Shown here in pieces: positions 1 to 8,081 of a stretch of 64,000 nucleotides of DNA. The DNA comes from Nocardioides sp. zg-1228. GTDB taxonomy: Bacteria; Actinomycetota; Actinomycetes; Propionibacteriales; Nocardioidaceae. The notes below the pieces were generated by a model, which did not search any database, was not told the origin of the DNA, and worked only from the letters and a program-made list of their open reading frames with translations. The position numbers were made by a program, and so were the translations under genes. Each line of letters starts with the position of its first letter. The stretch's first letter is position 1. The stretch spans positions 2,480,001 through 2,544,000 of the forward strand of contig NZ_CP070961.1 of assembly GCF_017086465.1 (NCBI RefSeq). Direction: 5' to 3'.

Positions 1-350
1 GATGGTGGCGCGGCGGCTCCCGGATCGGCGACCCGTTCGGCTCGATCCTCCTCGCGGCGCACGTCGACTCGTGGACCGAGGGACTCGGACCGTTCGCCGA
101 GATGCTCACGACCTCGGAGGGCGCGCGGGTGCGGCTCGAGGCCGACGGCCTCCGGCAGGACTTCGAGGTGACGTCGCGGCGGCTGGTGCCGCAGGGCGGC
201 CTCGCGGACGACGCCTGGATCTACGCCGCGGCCGGCGATCTCCGGCTGACGCTGGTCACCTGCGCGCCGCCCTACGACGCCGGCCGCGGCGGCTACCAGA
301 ACCTCGCCGTGGTGAGTGCCCGGCCGATCGGTCCCCCGGAGACGACATGA
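1..350 (+). CDS. Class F-type sortase, C-terminal fragment (5' end outside window)
   Basis: This is the last 115 codons of a sortase-like transpeptidase that would join surface proteins to the cell envelope. The open frame enters from the left edge (codons start at base 3). The fragment holds the sortase histidine region (GSILLAAHVDS, fragment residue about 22) and the catalytic cysteine motif LTLVTC (Cys about 87), followed by GRGGYQN, where the catalytic arginine is normally sought. Here the Arg sits a few residues earlier than in the common YRDN arrangement, so its assignment is uncertain. The stop overlaps the next ATG (ATGA), so both genes are translationally coupled. The sortase call is firm; class F is inferred from the compact ending and actinobacterial context. 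Confidence 0.8.
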   Translation, partial: WWRGGSRIGDPFGSILLAAHVDSWTEGLGPFAEMLTTSEGARVRLEADGLRQDFEVTSRRLVPQGGLADDAWIYAAAGDLRLTLVTCAPPYDAGRGGYQNLAVVSARPIGPPETT

Positions 351-1264
351 GCCCGAAGAAGCCCTTCCAGAAGCGCCTGCCCACCGTGCTGCCGCCCGCG
401 CCGCGCCGTCCACCCGAGCAGCAGGCCTCCGCGCGGCGCGCGCCCCGCCCGGCAGGACCCCGTGCCGCCGCACCCGCCTCACCGGCGCCCGCACCCGCCC
501 CCGCCGCTGTCCCCGCCCCTCCTCCCGCTCCTGTCCCCGCCCCTGTCCCCGCCGCTCCCCCCGCTCCTGTCCCGGTCGCCGGCCCGGACCGGCCGAGCCG
601 GCCGGACCGCCGGACGCCCCTGCTCGTGGCGCTCGCGCTCGCGGGGGTCCTCGGAGGCGCCGTCGGGGTGTGGCAGGTCGTCGGGGTGGACGGGTCGTCG
701 CGCCCACCGGCGGCCGCCCTGCCGATCGACGGCTGGCCCGCGGCGGGCGAGTCGCGGGCCGTGACCGAGGTGCGCGCCGACGGCGACCTCGAGGTCACGC
801 ACTGGATCCACTCCGACCTCCCGCTCGACGAGGTCGGGCTCACGCTGCCGGACCTCGACGGGGCCGTCCAGATCGCGGCGGCCGACGTGGAGGTCGTCGC
901 CGACGGTCGCACCGCAGCCGGGCCGCGCGTCGTGCCCGCGGGCGGGTCGTCGTACTCCTTCGCCGAGGCGACGCGCATCCAGGTGCGCTACCGGCTCACG
1001 GGTGCGGTCGAGCGGAGCTCGTCGGCCGACGGCCGCGGGCTCGCGACCACGACGTCGCTCGACGTCACCGCGACCCAGGCGCGCGACGTGCGGGTGGTGC
1101 GGTCGCAGGAGGTGCTGTCGCTGGCGTGTGCCGCGCCCGACCGCCGGCCCACGCCGTGCGGCACCTCGGGCGGGGTGTCGGGCGGCACGGACCAGTGGCG
1201 CGTCGAGCTCACCGGGGACGACCCCGTCGACCGGGTGCTCGCCGTGGTGACGATCCCGTCCTGA
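347..1264 (+). CDS. Pro/Ala-rich, single-span membrane-anchored protein of unknown function
   Basis: The 305-residue protein has a basic N-terminal cytoplasmic stretch, a low-complexity Ala/Pro/Val segment (about residues 35-80, repeats of the type APVP), one transmembrane helix (about 91-113) and an extracytoplasmic domain of about 190 residues containing a Cys pair near the C-terminus (LACAAPDRRPTPCG). I do not recognise the outer domain. No LPXTG-like motif is present, so it is probably not itself a sortase substrate. The ATG at 347 overlaps the sortase stop, which suggests one operon and a function at the same envelope site. The gene ends 9 bp from the convergent response regulator. Confidence 0.75.
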   Translation: MSPKKPFQKRLPTVLPPAPRRPPEQQASARRAPRPAGPRAAAPASPAPAPAPAAVPAPPPAPVPAPVPAAPPAPVPVAGPDRPSRPDRRTPLLVALALAGVLGGAVGVWQVVGVDGSSRPPAAALPIDGWPAAGESRAVTEVRADGDLEVTHWIHSDLPLDEVGLTLPDLDGAVQIAAADVEVVADGRTAAGPRVVPAGGSSYSFAEATRIQVRYRLTGAVERSSSADGRGLATTTSLDVTATQARDVRVVRSQEVLSLACAAPDRRPTPCGTSGGVSGGTDQWRVELTGDDPVDRVLAVVTIPS

Positions 1265-1273
1265 GCGGCGCGA

Positions 1274-1915
1274 TCAGGACTCGTCGAGCCCGTTCTCGAT
1301 GGCCCACCGGGTCAGCTGCACCCGGTTGTTCATCTGCAGCTTGCGCAGGGTGTTGTGCACATGGTTCTGCACGGTGCGGTGCGAGATCACCAGGCGCCCG
1401 GCGATCTGCTTGTAGCTCATGCCGGTGGCGACCATCTTGAGGATCTCGGTCTCCCGCTCGGTCAGCTGGTCACGCGGGTCGTCGGCGGGGCCGTCGGCGA
1501 TGCGGCGGAACTCCCCCAGCACCAGCCCGGCCAGTCCGGGGGTGAACACCGTGTCGCCCTCGGCGACCCGGGCCACCGCGTCGATGAGCTCGGCGCTGGA
1601 GGCCGACTTGACCAGGTAGCCGGTGGCACCGGCCTTGACGGCGTCGAGGACGTCGGCCTGCTCACCGCTGGCGGAGAGGATCAGCACGCGGGCCGCGGGG
1701 TCGTGCTCGAGCATCATGCCGGTGACCTGCACCCCGCTGTGGTCGGGCAGCTGGAGGTCGAGGACCACCACCTGCGGCGCCGCCGCGGGAAACCGGGCCA
1801 TCGCCTCACGCCCGTTGGCGGCCACCGCCACGACCTCGTGCCCGGCCGCCTGCAGGTCCCGCTCGACCGCGTCGCGCCACATGGGGTGGTCGTCGACCAC
1901 CATCACCCTGACCAT
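1274..1915 (-). CDS. LuxR/NarL-family response regulator (MacR-like)
   Basis: This is a 213-residue DNA-binding response regulator. The receiver domain has the acidic pair D8/D9 (MVVDDHP), phospho-acceptor D53 (VLDLQLPD) and conserved K103 (GYLVKS). The C-terminal LuxR helix-turn-helix spans about 150-205 (LTERETEILKMVATG, then SHRTVQNHVHN). A strong GGAGGGGGGA ribosome site precedes the ATG. It is the third gene of the set kinase / flavin-reductase-like / regulator on the minus strand, with a 39-bp gap after the middle gene. The kinase partner resembles the MacS family, so this is probably the cognate MacR-type regulator. Its targets cannot be read from the sequence. Confidence 0.88.
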   Translation of the reverse strand: MVRVMVVDDHPMWRDAVERDLQAAGHEVVAVAANGREAMARFPAAAPQVVVLDLQLPDHSGVQVTGMMLEHDPAARVLILSASGEQADVLDAVKAGATGYLVKSASSAELIDAVARVAEGDTVFTPGLAGLVLGEFRRIADGPADDPRDQLTERETEILKMVATGMSYKQIAGRLVISHRTVQNHVHNTLRKLQMNNRVQLTRWAIENGLDES

Positions 1916-1954
1916 GCGTCCCCCCTCCGAGAGCTGGGCAGGAGACTAGACCAG

Positions 1955-2470
1955 TCAGGCGCCGGGCGGGACGTAGCGACCGCGGCGGTGCGCCAGGGGC
2001 TCGTCGTCGTCGCCGACCACCACCTCGTCGAGGGTGCAGGTCACCAGCCGCGACCACCCGGCCTCCGCCTGGGTCTCGACGCTGACCAGGGCCCAGGTGC
2101 CGGCCCGCGCCAGGCGCGGCCCGTGGGAGGTGTCGACCCAGTCGGCCATCCGCCACGGCCCGCCGGGCGCGGGGGCGGTGCCGGCGAAGGCGTCGGCGAG
2201 GCCGCGGTCGTCCCACGACAGCAGCTGCACGACGCCCCGTCCCGACTCGAGCAGCAGCTCGGTGAGGTCGGCGTCCGGGTCGAGCAGCGCCACCACCCGG
2301 CCGGGCTCGCCGCCCGCCACGAGCCACGACGTCACCGTCAGGCCGGCCCGCTCCGCGTCGTCCCCGGCCGTCCACAGCGAGACGGACCCACCGAGGCGCC
2401 CGCGCAGGCGGCGTACGGGGTCGTCCGGGGTGGGGAACGGGTGGCCGGCGTGGATCGTCACCCGCCTCAC
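1955..2470 (-). CDS. Flavin reductase-like FMN-binding domain protein
   Basis: The 171-residue protein looks like a flavin reductase/flavoredoxin-type split-barrel. It begins with a short basic leader, then GRLGGSVSLWTAG and GLTVTSWLVAGGEPG, the region where such proteins hold FMN, and ends RRGRYVPPGA. The GTG start at 2470 overlaps the kinase stop (GTGA), so translation is coupled to the kinase; a second GTG at 2461 is possible. A flavin-binding gene between a sensor kinase and its regulator suggests a redox input or output, which is inference. The sequence is divergent and FMN binding is not proven. Confidence 0.7.
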   Translation of the reverse strand: MRRVTIHAGHPFPTPDDPVRRLRGRLGGSVSLWTAGDDAERAGLTVTSWLVAGGEPGRVVALLDPDADLTELLLESGRGVVQLLSWDDRGLADAFAGTAPAPGGPWRMADWVDTSHGPRLARAGTWALVSVETQAEAGWSRLVTCTLDEVVVGDDDEPLAHRRGRYVPPGA

Positions 2471-3594
2471 GCTAGCGGCACCGCCAGCTCCCACGCGGTG
2501 CCCCACTCTCCGCTCTGCACGGTCGCGGTGCCGCCGAGCGCCTCGACGCGCCCGCGGATCGACGACGCCACGCCCAGGCGCCCCTCGGCCTCCGCCTGGT
2601 GGAGCCGACCGGGAGCGATCCCGGGACCGTCGTCGCGCACCGAGATCGTGATCGCTCCCGGCCCGGCCTCGGCCAGGACCCACGCGGTGGCGTCGGGGCC
2701 GACGTGGGCGAGCACGTTGTCGAGGCACGCCTTGACCGCCGCCACGGTCTCGGCCACCACGTGGGCGTCGACCGGCACGGCGCCACCGGGGGTGGCGACC
2801 TCGACCCGCACCGGGTGCGCGGTGGCCATGGCCTCCAGCGCGCCGGCGAGGTCGACCAGGTCCCCGGCCCCCGCCGGCACGGTGTCCTGCTGCCGGATGA
2901 GCGAGCGCAGGCCGCGCTCCTGCTCGCCCGCGAGCCGGCCGAGCTCGGCCCACTGTCCGCCGCTGGCCGCCCCCTGCCGCTGCACCATCGCCAGCACCTG
3001 CAGGACGCCGTCGTGGACGGCGCGAGCCAGGCGCGTGCGTTCCTCCGCGGCTGCCGCCGCCCGCTCGGCCTCGTCGCGCTCGCGCGCCATGCGCTGGAGC
3101 GACTCGCACAGGTAGCCCACGATCGGGCCGCCGATGACGACCAGGAAGACGTTGCCGTAGTTGCCCTGGTCGACCACCTGACGGGGCAGCAGGTCCGCCA
3201 CCGACAGCACGACGGCGGCGACGAGGCCGCCCTTCCAGTGCCAGTGGATCGCCCACGCCAGCAGGGCGCCCATCACCCAGAAGCCCGGCAGGGTCGCGAG
3301 GAAGCCCTCCGACTTCAGCCACGGCGTGACCGCGATGGCCGCGACGGCGATCAGCAGGTCGGCCACCAGCAGGGCCGGCGTACGGGTGGCGGGACGGCCG
3401 TAGAGCCAGATCGCGGCACCCGTCCACACGACGAGGCCCAGCACGACGGCGAGGGCGACGTCGGGGTGGGCGAAGCTGTCGCGGCGGTAGGCGTTGAGGC
3501 CGACCATGTTGACGGTGACGACCACCCGCACGAGCGCGAGCGCCGAGTAGAGGCGGTCCTCGACGGCGAGGGCGGAGTCGGCCCGCGGGTGCAC
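2467..3594 (-). CDS. MacS-like sensor histidine kinase with membrane N-terminus (DUF5931-type)
   Basis: This is a 375-residue integral-membrane sensor kinase. The N-terminal half holds about five or six hydrophobic helices (roughly 18-165). It is followed by a dimerisation helix with the phospho-acceptor histidine at about 194 (RLARAVHDGVLQVL) and a C-terminal ATPase domain with the DDGPGI box. The VHDGV form is typical of the HisKA_3 class that works with LuxR-type regulators. The membrane domain and start (GTG, VEDRLYSALALVRVVV) fit the actinobacterial MacS family. The start lies 24 bp after the acyltransferase stop, so the genes are probably cotranscribed. Confidence 0.85.
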   Translation of the reverse strand: MHPRADSALAVEDRLYSALALVRVVVTVNMVGLNAYRRDSFAHPDVALAVVLGLVVWTGAAIWLYGRPATRTPALLVADLLIAVAAIAVTPWLKSEGFLATLPGFWVMGALLAWAIHWHWKGGLVAAVVLSVADLLPRQVVDQGNYGNVFLVVIGGPIVGYLCESLQRMARERDEAERAAAAAEERTRLARAVHDGVLQVLAMVQRQGAASGGQWAELGRLAGEQERGLRSLIRQQDTVPAGAGDLVDLAGALEAMATAHPVRVEVATPGGAVPVDAHVVAETVAAVKACLDNVLAHVGPDATAWVLAEAGPGAITISVRDDGPGIAPGRLHQAEAEGRLGVASSIRGRVEALGGTATVQSGEWGTAWELAVPLA

Positions 3595-3617
3595 CGGCAG
3601 CGGGCGCCGCAGGAGGC

Positions 3618-4394
3618 TCAGGACGCCTTCCGATCGGGCTGCCCGGGCCCGTCGTCCGACTGCTCGCGCGCCGCCTTCTCCCGCTCGGCCTTCTCGCGGT
3701 CGGCCTGCTTGGCCCTCTCCTTGTCGAGCTCCTTGGCCTTGCTCGCGTAGAGGTCGACGTACTCCTGGCCGGAGAGCCGCATGATCTCGTACATGATCTC
3801 GTCGGTGATCGAGCGCAGGATGTAGCGGTCGTTCTCCATGCCCGCGTAGCGGGAGAAGTCGAGGGGCGCGCCGAAGCGCACGACCGGGCGCGTCCAGGTG
3901 CCATAGACCTTGCCCGTGGGCGCAACGACGTCGGTGCCGACCACCGCGCACGGGATGACCGGGGCGCCGCTCTCCAGGGCGAGCCGGGCCACCCCGGTCT
4001 TGCCGCGGTAGAGCCTGCCGTCGTGGGACCGGGTGCCCTCGGGGTAGATGCCGAAGAGGTCGCCCGCGGCGAGGATCCTCATCGCCGACTTCATCGCGCC
4101 CTCGGCGGCGTTGGCGCCGGATCGGTCGATCGGGACCTGTCCGGCGCCGGTGAAGAACTTCTTCTGGAACCAGCCCTTGATGCCAGGGCTGGTGAAGTAC
4201 TCCGCCTTGGCCACGAAGGTCACGCGACGGTTGAGCGTGAGCGGCATGAACAGCCAGTCGGCGTAGGAGAGGTGGTTGCTCGCGATGATCGCCGGACCCA
4301 CCTCGGGCACGTTGTCCACCCCGTAGACCTTGGGCCGGAAGACGAGTCGCAGGACCGGCCCGAGGGCGATCCACTTCAGGAACCAATAGAGCAC
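3618..4394 (-). CDS. PlsC-type 1-acyl-glycerol-3-phosphate acyltransferase
   Basis: The 258-residue enzyme should transfer an acyl chain from acyl-CoA or acyl-ACP to a lysophospholipid at the inner membrane. The acyltransferase signature NHLSYAD gives the catalytic H41 and D46, and the substrate motif PEGTR lies at 118-122. The N-terminus is hydrophobic. The last 45 residues are a charged Lys/Glu/Arg tail (KEREKA-like) likely to form a helix. The GTG start at 4394 lies 6 bases after a TAGTCT hexamer, so the mRNA is probably leaderless and this gene opens the unit that continues into the sensor kinase. The exact acyl acceptor is unknown. Confidence 0.9.
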   Translation of the reverse strand: MLYWFLKWIALGPVLRLVFRPKVYGVDNVPEVGPAIIASNHLSYADWLFMPLTLNRRVTFVAKAEYFTSPGIKGWFQKKFFTGAGQVPIDRSGANAAEGAMKSAMRILAAGDLFGIYPEGTRSHDGRLYRGKTGVARLALESGAPVIPCAVVGTDVVAPTGKVYGTWTRPVVRFGAPLDFSRYAGMENDRYILRSITDEIMYEIMRLSGQEYVDLYASKAKELDKERAKQADREKAEREKAAREQSDDGPGQPDRKAS

Positions 4395-4400
4395 TGTCCG

Positions 4401-4406
4401 AGACTA
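4401..4406 (-). promoter_or_regulatory. -10 hexamer TAGTCT, leaderless start for the acyltransferase
   Basis: The hexamer ends 6 bases before the GTG at 4394, placing the predicted first transcribed base on the start codon. The TAG of the hexamer doubles as the stop codon of the upstream hydrolase gene. Confidence 0.6.
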
Positions 4407-5216
4407 TCCCTGCTGCTGGGCGGTGACCCGCTCGATGAACTCGGCGGACTCGGCGAGGATCCGCGGGGCGTCGTGGTCGAGGGTGGCGACGTGGTAGCTG
4501 TCCTCCAGCACCCGCTCCTCGAAGTCGGTGGACGACAGGCCCGCGTGCAGGGCGCGCGAGCTCGCGATGTCGACCACGTGGTCCTCGGCCGAGCGGAAGA
4601 ACAGCACCGGGACGGCGATCCTGGGCAGGTCGCGGCGCAGGTCGGCGTAGCCGGCGAACATCGACGCGGCCGCCCTCAGCGGCGTGGTCGGGTAGCCGTG
4701 CTCGTCGGCGCCCGGCTTCTTGATGTCGTTGGCGATGCCCGGCATCCCCGGGAGGACGTGCTTGAGCAGGGGCAGCAGCTTGACGTCCTTGCGCAGCGTG
4801 TCGACCGCGGGGTTGACGACGACGATCCCGGCGAGGTCCTCACCGTGGTCGGCGGCGAGTCGCAGGCACAGCGCACCGCCCATGGAGAGCCCGACGGCCA
4901 CCACGGCGTCGTTCTCCGACGACAGCTTGTCGAGGGCGCCCTCGACGGTCGCGACCCAGTCGGCCCAGGTGACCTTGTTGAGGTCCTGCCAGCGGGTGCC
5001 GTGACCGGGGAGCAGCGGCATCTCGACGGCGTAGCCGCGTGCCGCGAGGTCCTCGGCCCACGGTCGCATCGAGACGGGGTTGCCGGTGAAGCCGTGCTGC
5101 ACGAGCACGCCGATGCGCCGTCCGCCCGTCAGCTCGGGCCGCGCAGGCGTCGACATCGGCGCGACCCGCTCGGGGTCGAGGAGCGGGGCCCGGGTGCCCG
5201 GGAGGGGGAGCTTCAC
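4404..5216 (-). CDS. Alpha/beta hydrolase (carboxylesterase / monoacylglycerol lipase type)
   Basis: This is a 270-residue serine hydrolase. The oxyanion-hole motif is VLVQHGFTGNP (about 37-47), the nucleophile elbow is GLSMGG (Ser about 111), the acid is in FRSAEDHVVD (Asp about 212) and the histidine is in DSYHVATLD (His about 242). It resembles Est30-like esterases and mycobacterial monoacylglycerol lipases. The GTG at 5216 is preferred because CACACT lies 6 bases upstream, as in a leaderless promoter; an internal ATG at 5156 would give 250 residues. The gene abuts the acyltransferase, so a role in acyl-glycerol turnover is plausible. The substrate is not determined. Confidence 0.85.
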   Translation of the reverse strand: MKLPLPGTRAPLLDPERVAPMSTPARPELTGGRRIGVLVQHGFTGNPVSMRPWAEDLAARGYAVEMPLLPGHGTRWQDLNKVTWADWVATVEGALDKLSSENDAVVAVGLSMGGALCLRLAADHGEDLAGIVVVNPAVDTLRKDVKLLPLLKHVLPGMPGIANDIKKPGADEHGYPTTPLRAAASMFAGYADLRRDLPRIAVPVLFFRSAEDHVVDIASSRALHAGLSSTDFEERVLEDSYHVATLDHDAPRILAESAEFIERVTAQQQG

Positions 5217-5329
5217 GCGCACAGTGTGCACCAGCCCGGCACGGCCGCACCCGGACGCGTCGGAGCGCCGCACCGGTCGTCCGGCGGAGGGCCCCCGAGC
5301 GACCCCGCGACGTGGAACCAGTCCCCCGC

Positions 5330-5335
5330 TACCGT
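5330..5335 (+). promoter_or_regulatory. -10 hexamer TACCGT, leaderless start at 5343
   Basis: The hexamer lies 7 bases before the GTG of the small membrane protein gene. No ribosome-binding site is visible. Confidence 0.55.
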
Positions 5336-5342
5336 GGACCGT

Positions 5343-5861
5343 GTGAGTCGCCCGGAGGACGAGAGCCGCACCGAGCTCGCGTGGCGCGAGATCGTCGCCC
5401 ACTACGGCGAGCGCGCCGTCCTCGACGACCAGGCGCGCTCCTCGCCCAGCGCCGACGCGCCTCCCGCCGACCGGGTCGAGGAGCCGAGCGACGACGCGGC
5501 GGGTGCCTCGGCTGACGACCCCACGGTGCCCCCGTCGGACGAGCTGTCGGACGAGCTGCCCGAGCACCTGCGCGACGTCGACGAGGTCGAGCGTCGCGAG
5601 CAGGCGATCGCCCGGGCCGAGCAGTTCAAGCCCCCTCCCGCGCCGCCCTTCCCCGTCCCGCGCACCTGGCAGCGGGGACTCGCCTGGGCCGGGGTGTTCG
5701 TCTCACCGGTCGTCGCCCTCGTCATCGGCCTGTTCTCCTTCTACGTCGCTCCCCTGGTCGGCTGGGCGCTCGTCGGCTGGTTCGTCGGCGGGTTCGTCTA
5801 CCTCGTCCTCGACATGCCGAAGGCTCCGCGCGATCCCTGGGACGACGGCTCGCGCGTTTGA
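5343..5861 (+). CDS. Conserved-looking membrane protein with acidic N-terminus, unknown function
   Basis: The 172-residue protein has a soluble, strongly acidic first 100 residues (many Asp/Glu/Ser, PEHLRDVDEVERREQ near 75-90), a Pro-rich linker (FKPPPAPPFPVPR) and two hydrophobic helices at about 112-134 and 138-157, ending in a short charged tail. I do not recognise a named function; proteins of this plan are common in actinobacteria. The GTG start at 5343 is supported by the TACCGT hexamer 7 bases upstream. It is followed after 37 bp by the LOR/SDH enzyme, which has its own promoter signal. Confidence 0.75.
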   Translation: MSRPEDESRTELAWREIVAHYGERAVLDDQARSSPSADAPPADRVEEPSDDAAGASADDPTVPPSDELSDELPEHLRDVDEVERREQAIARAEQFKPPPAPPFPVPRTWQRGLAWAGVFVSPVVALVIGLFSFYVAPLVGWALVGWFVGGFVYLVLDMPKAPRDPWDDGSRV

Positions 5862-5885
5862 GCGCCGGTCACGATCCGCGGGGCG

Positions 5886-5891
5886 TAGGGT
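5886..5891 (+). promoter_or_regulatory. -10 hexamer TAGGGT, leaderless start at 5899
   Basis: The hexamer lies 7 bases before the GTG at 5899 in the short gap between two genes. Confidence 0.55.
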
Positions 5892-5898
5892 CTCGCGC

Positions 5899-7125
5899 GT
5901 GGGGGCGCGCGAGACGGTCGAGATCACGGGTCACCTGATGGACAGCGGCATCCTGTCGCGCGTCCTCGACGACATCCGGGAGTACGGCGGCGACTACGTC
6001 ATCGAGGAGTTCGACGTCGGTCACGACGCGCACGACCCGAGCTGCGCCCGCCTCACCGTCGAGGCCCCCGACGACGACTCCCTGCAGCGCCTCCTCATGC
6101 GGCTTCAGACCCGCGGGGTCAACCAGGTGCTCCACGGCGACGCGACGCTGGTGGCCGCAGCCCACGACGGGGTCCTGCCCGACGGGTTCTACGCCACGAC
6201 CAGCCTCCCCACTCGTGTCCGGCTGGACGGGCGCTGGCATGACGTCGAGGCCCCCGAGATGGACTGTGGCCTGGTCGTCGAGACGACGCCGTACGGCGAC
6301 CACCGCGTCCGCACGATCCCGATGCCCGACGTCGTGCGTGGCATGCGCGTCGTGACGGGCGCCACCGGCATCCAGGTGAGCGTGCCGGGTCGCCGCGTGG
6401 CACCGTCCGCGAGCGGCTCCGCCGAGGGCGACGTGCCCGACCGGCCGCAGGCGATCTTCGTGCGGCAGGTCGCCGACGGGATGCGCGAGGCGCGCTCGGA
6501 CGGCAAGCCCCTGATCTGGGTGGCCGGCCCGGGGGTCGTGCACGCCGGAGCCGTGCCCGCACTCGTGGCGCTGGTCCGAGACGGTTGGGTCGACGTGCTC
6601 TTCGCGGGCAACGCCGTCGCGGCCCACGACGTCGAGGCGGCGCTCCACGGGCCGGGCATCCGTGGCGTGCGCGGCTACGAGCACGGCCACGAGCACCGGG
6701 TGCGGGCCGTCAACACGATCCGCAAGGCAGGCTCGATCGCGCAGGCCGTCCGTGACGGGGTGCTGACGAGCGGGCTGATGCACGCGCTCGTCACGCACGA
6801 CAAGCGGTTCGTGCTCGTCGCCTCGGTCCGCGACGACGGGCCCATGCCCGAGGCCTACACCGACGTGGTCGAGGGACAGCGGGCGATGCGCGCGGAGGTC
6901 CGCGGCGCAGGCCACTGCATGATGCTGGCGACGCGGCTCCTCGCCTCCGCCACGGGCAGCCTCCTGCCCGCCACCGTGCCCCTGGTGTGTGTCGACAGCG
7001 ACCCCGCCACGGTCAGCCGGCTCACCGACCGGGGGGCCAACCCGGGGCGCGGCATCGTGACCGACGTCGCCCTGTTCCTCGAGCAGCTCGCACTGGAGCT
7101 GGTGCCCGACTACCGCTGGGCGTGA
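5899..7125 (+). CDS. TIGR00300-type LOR/SDH family protein, probable ornithine cyclodeaminase
   Basis: The 408-residue protein has the LOR/SDH conserved domain at the N-terminus (ETVEITGHLMDSGILSRVLD; GGDYVIEEFDVG) and an NAD-binding C-terminal half (PLIWVAGPGVVHAG, then LFAGNAVAAHDVE). The family includes archaeal ornithine cyclodeaminase, which converts ornithine to proline plus ammonia, and the cyanobacterial arginine-catabolic enzymes that carry this domain. The GTG start is set by the TAGGGT hexamer 7 bases upstream and by the immediate start of the domain. Its 3' end overlaps the convergent glucokinase gene by 16 bp. The family is firm; the substrate is inferred from characterised relatives. 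Confidence 0.82.
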   Translation: MGARETVEITGHLMDSGILSRVLDDIREYGGDYVIEEFDVGHDAHDPSCARLTVEAPDDDSLQRLLMRLQTRGVNQVLHGDATLVAAAHDGVLPDGFYATTSLPTRVRLDGRWHDVEAPEMDCGLVVETTPYGDHRVRTIPMPDVVRGMRVVTGATGIQVSVPGRRVAPSASGSAEGDVPDRPQAIFVRQVADGMREARSDGKPLIWVAGPGVVHAGAVPALVALVRDGWVDVLFAGNAVAAHDVEAALHGPGIRGVRGYEHGHEHRVRAVNTIRKAGSIAQAVRDGVLTSGLMHALVTHDKRFVLVASVRDDGPMPEAYTDVVEGQRAMRAEVRGAGHCMMLATRLLASATGSLLPATVPLVCVDSDPATVSRLTDRGANPGRGIVTDVALFLEQLALELVPDYRWA

Positions 7126-8081
7126 GCCGCCGACACCAGCAGGGCCGCCCCGATCATGCCCGCCTGCGGGCCCAGCCGGGCAGCGAGGACGTCCGGGGTC
7201 CGGCGGTGGGCGCCGCCGACGAGCGAGCGTCGCAGCGCCGCGCGCGCCGGCTCCAGCAGCAGGTCGCCGGCGGCAGACAGTCCACCGCCGACCATCACGA
7301 CCTCGGGGTCCAGCGCCGCGACGAGGTTGGCCGTGCCGACCCCGAGCCAGTCGCCCACGGAGGCGAACGCCTGCGCCGCCACCGGGTCGCCGCTGCCGGC
7401 CGCCGCCGTCACCATCGGTCCGCTCACCCGGTCGAGGTCGCCGTCGGCGGTCTCGTGCAGCACCGACGGCTGCCCCGCCGCCAGCGCGGCGCGGGCGTGA
7501 CGGACGAGCGCGTTGCCGGACGAGTACTGCTCCCAGCAACCCCGCCGCCCGCACTCGCACGTCAGGCCGTCGGGGACGACCTGCATGTGCCCGAACTCGC
7601 CCGCCATGCCGTTGGCGCCCCGCACGACGCGACCGTCGAGGAGCACGGCGCCACCGATCCCGGTGCCCATCGTGATCATCAACGCCGACCCTGCCCCCCG
7701 CGCGGCGCCGTGGGTCGCCTCCGCCCGCGCGGCGCAGTTGGCGTCGTTGTCGAGCAGGACGGCACACCCGAGGCGGTCGGCGAGCAGCTCGCGCAGCGGC
7801 TCGCCCTGCCACGGCAGGTGCGGCGCGAACATCACCCGCTCCCCCGCCCGGTCCACGAGTCCCGCGGCGGCCACGCCCACGCCGGCGAGTGGCGCCCCGG
7901 CCGCGGCCTCGACGACGGCCTCGACCAGCGCGTCCTCGACGCGGCTGGTCACCACCCGGCGGCCCGGGGTCGTGCGCCGCGCCGTGCGGGTGACCCGGCC
8001 CTCGGCGTCGACCACACCGGCCAGGACCTTGGTGCCGCCGATGTCGACCCCGACCACCACGCCCGGCGCCCGGCCGCTCAC
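7110..8081 (-). CDS. glkA: ROK-family glucokinase
   Basis: This 323-residue sugar kinase should phosphorylate glucose with ATP. It has the phosphate loop VGVDIGGTK (about 10-18), the ROK zinc motif CECGRRGCWEQ, the active-site segment DNDANCAA and the C-terminal VMVGGG signature. The pattern WEQYSSGNALVRHAR closely parallels Streptomyces GlkA, which takes part in carbon catabolite repression. The GTG start at 8081 overlaps the stop of the upstream gene (GTGA). It is the last gene of the SRPBCC / ArsA / His-Asp protein / kinase run. The 16-bp tail overlap with the convergent LOR/SDH gene leaves no room for a terminator between them. Confidence 0.88.
   Translation of the reverse strand: MSGRAPGVVVGVDIGGTKVLAGVVDAEGRVTRTARRTTPGRRVVTSRVEDALVEAVVEAAAGAPLAGVGVAAAGLVDRAGERVMFAPHLPWQGEPLRELLADRLGCAVLLDNDANCAARAEATHGAARGAGSALMITMGTGIGGAVLLDGRVVRGANGMAGEFGHMQVVPDGLTCECGRRGCWEQYSSGNALVRHARAALAAGQPSVLHETADGDLDRVSGPMVTAAAGSGDPVAAQAFASVGDWLGVGTANLVAALDPEVVMVGGGLSAAGDLLLEPARAALRRSLVGGAHRRTPDVLAARLGPQAGMIGAALLVSAAHAQR

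Noticed and set aside
347..1264. Sortase substrate next to the sortase gene
   Set aside because: No LPXTG-like motif with C-terminal helix is present. The only membrane segment is near the N-terminus.
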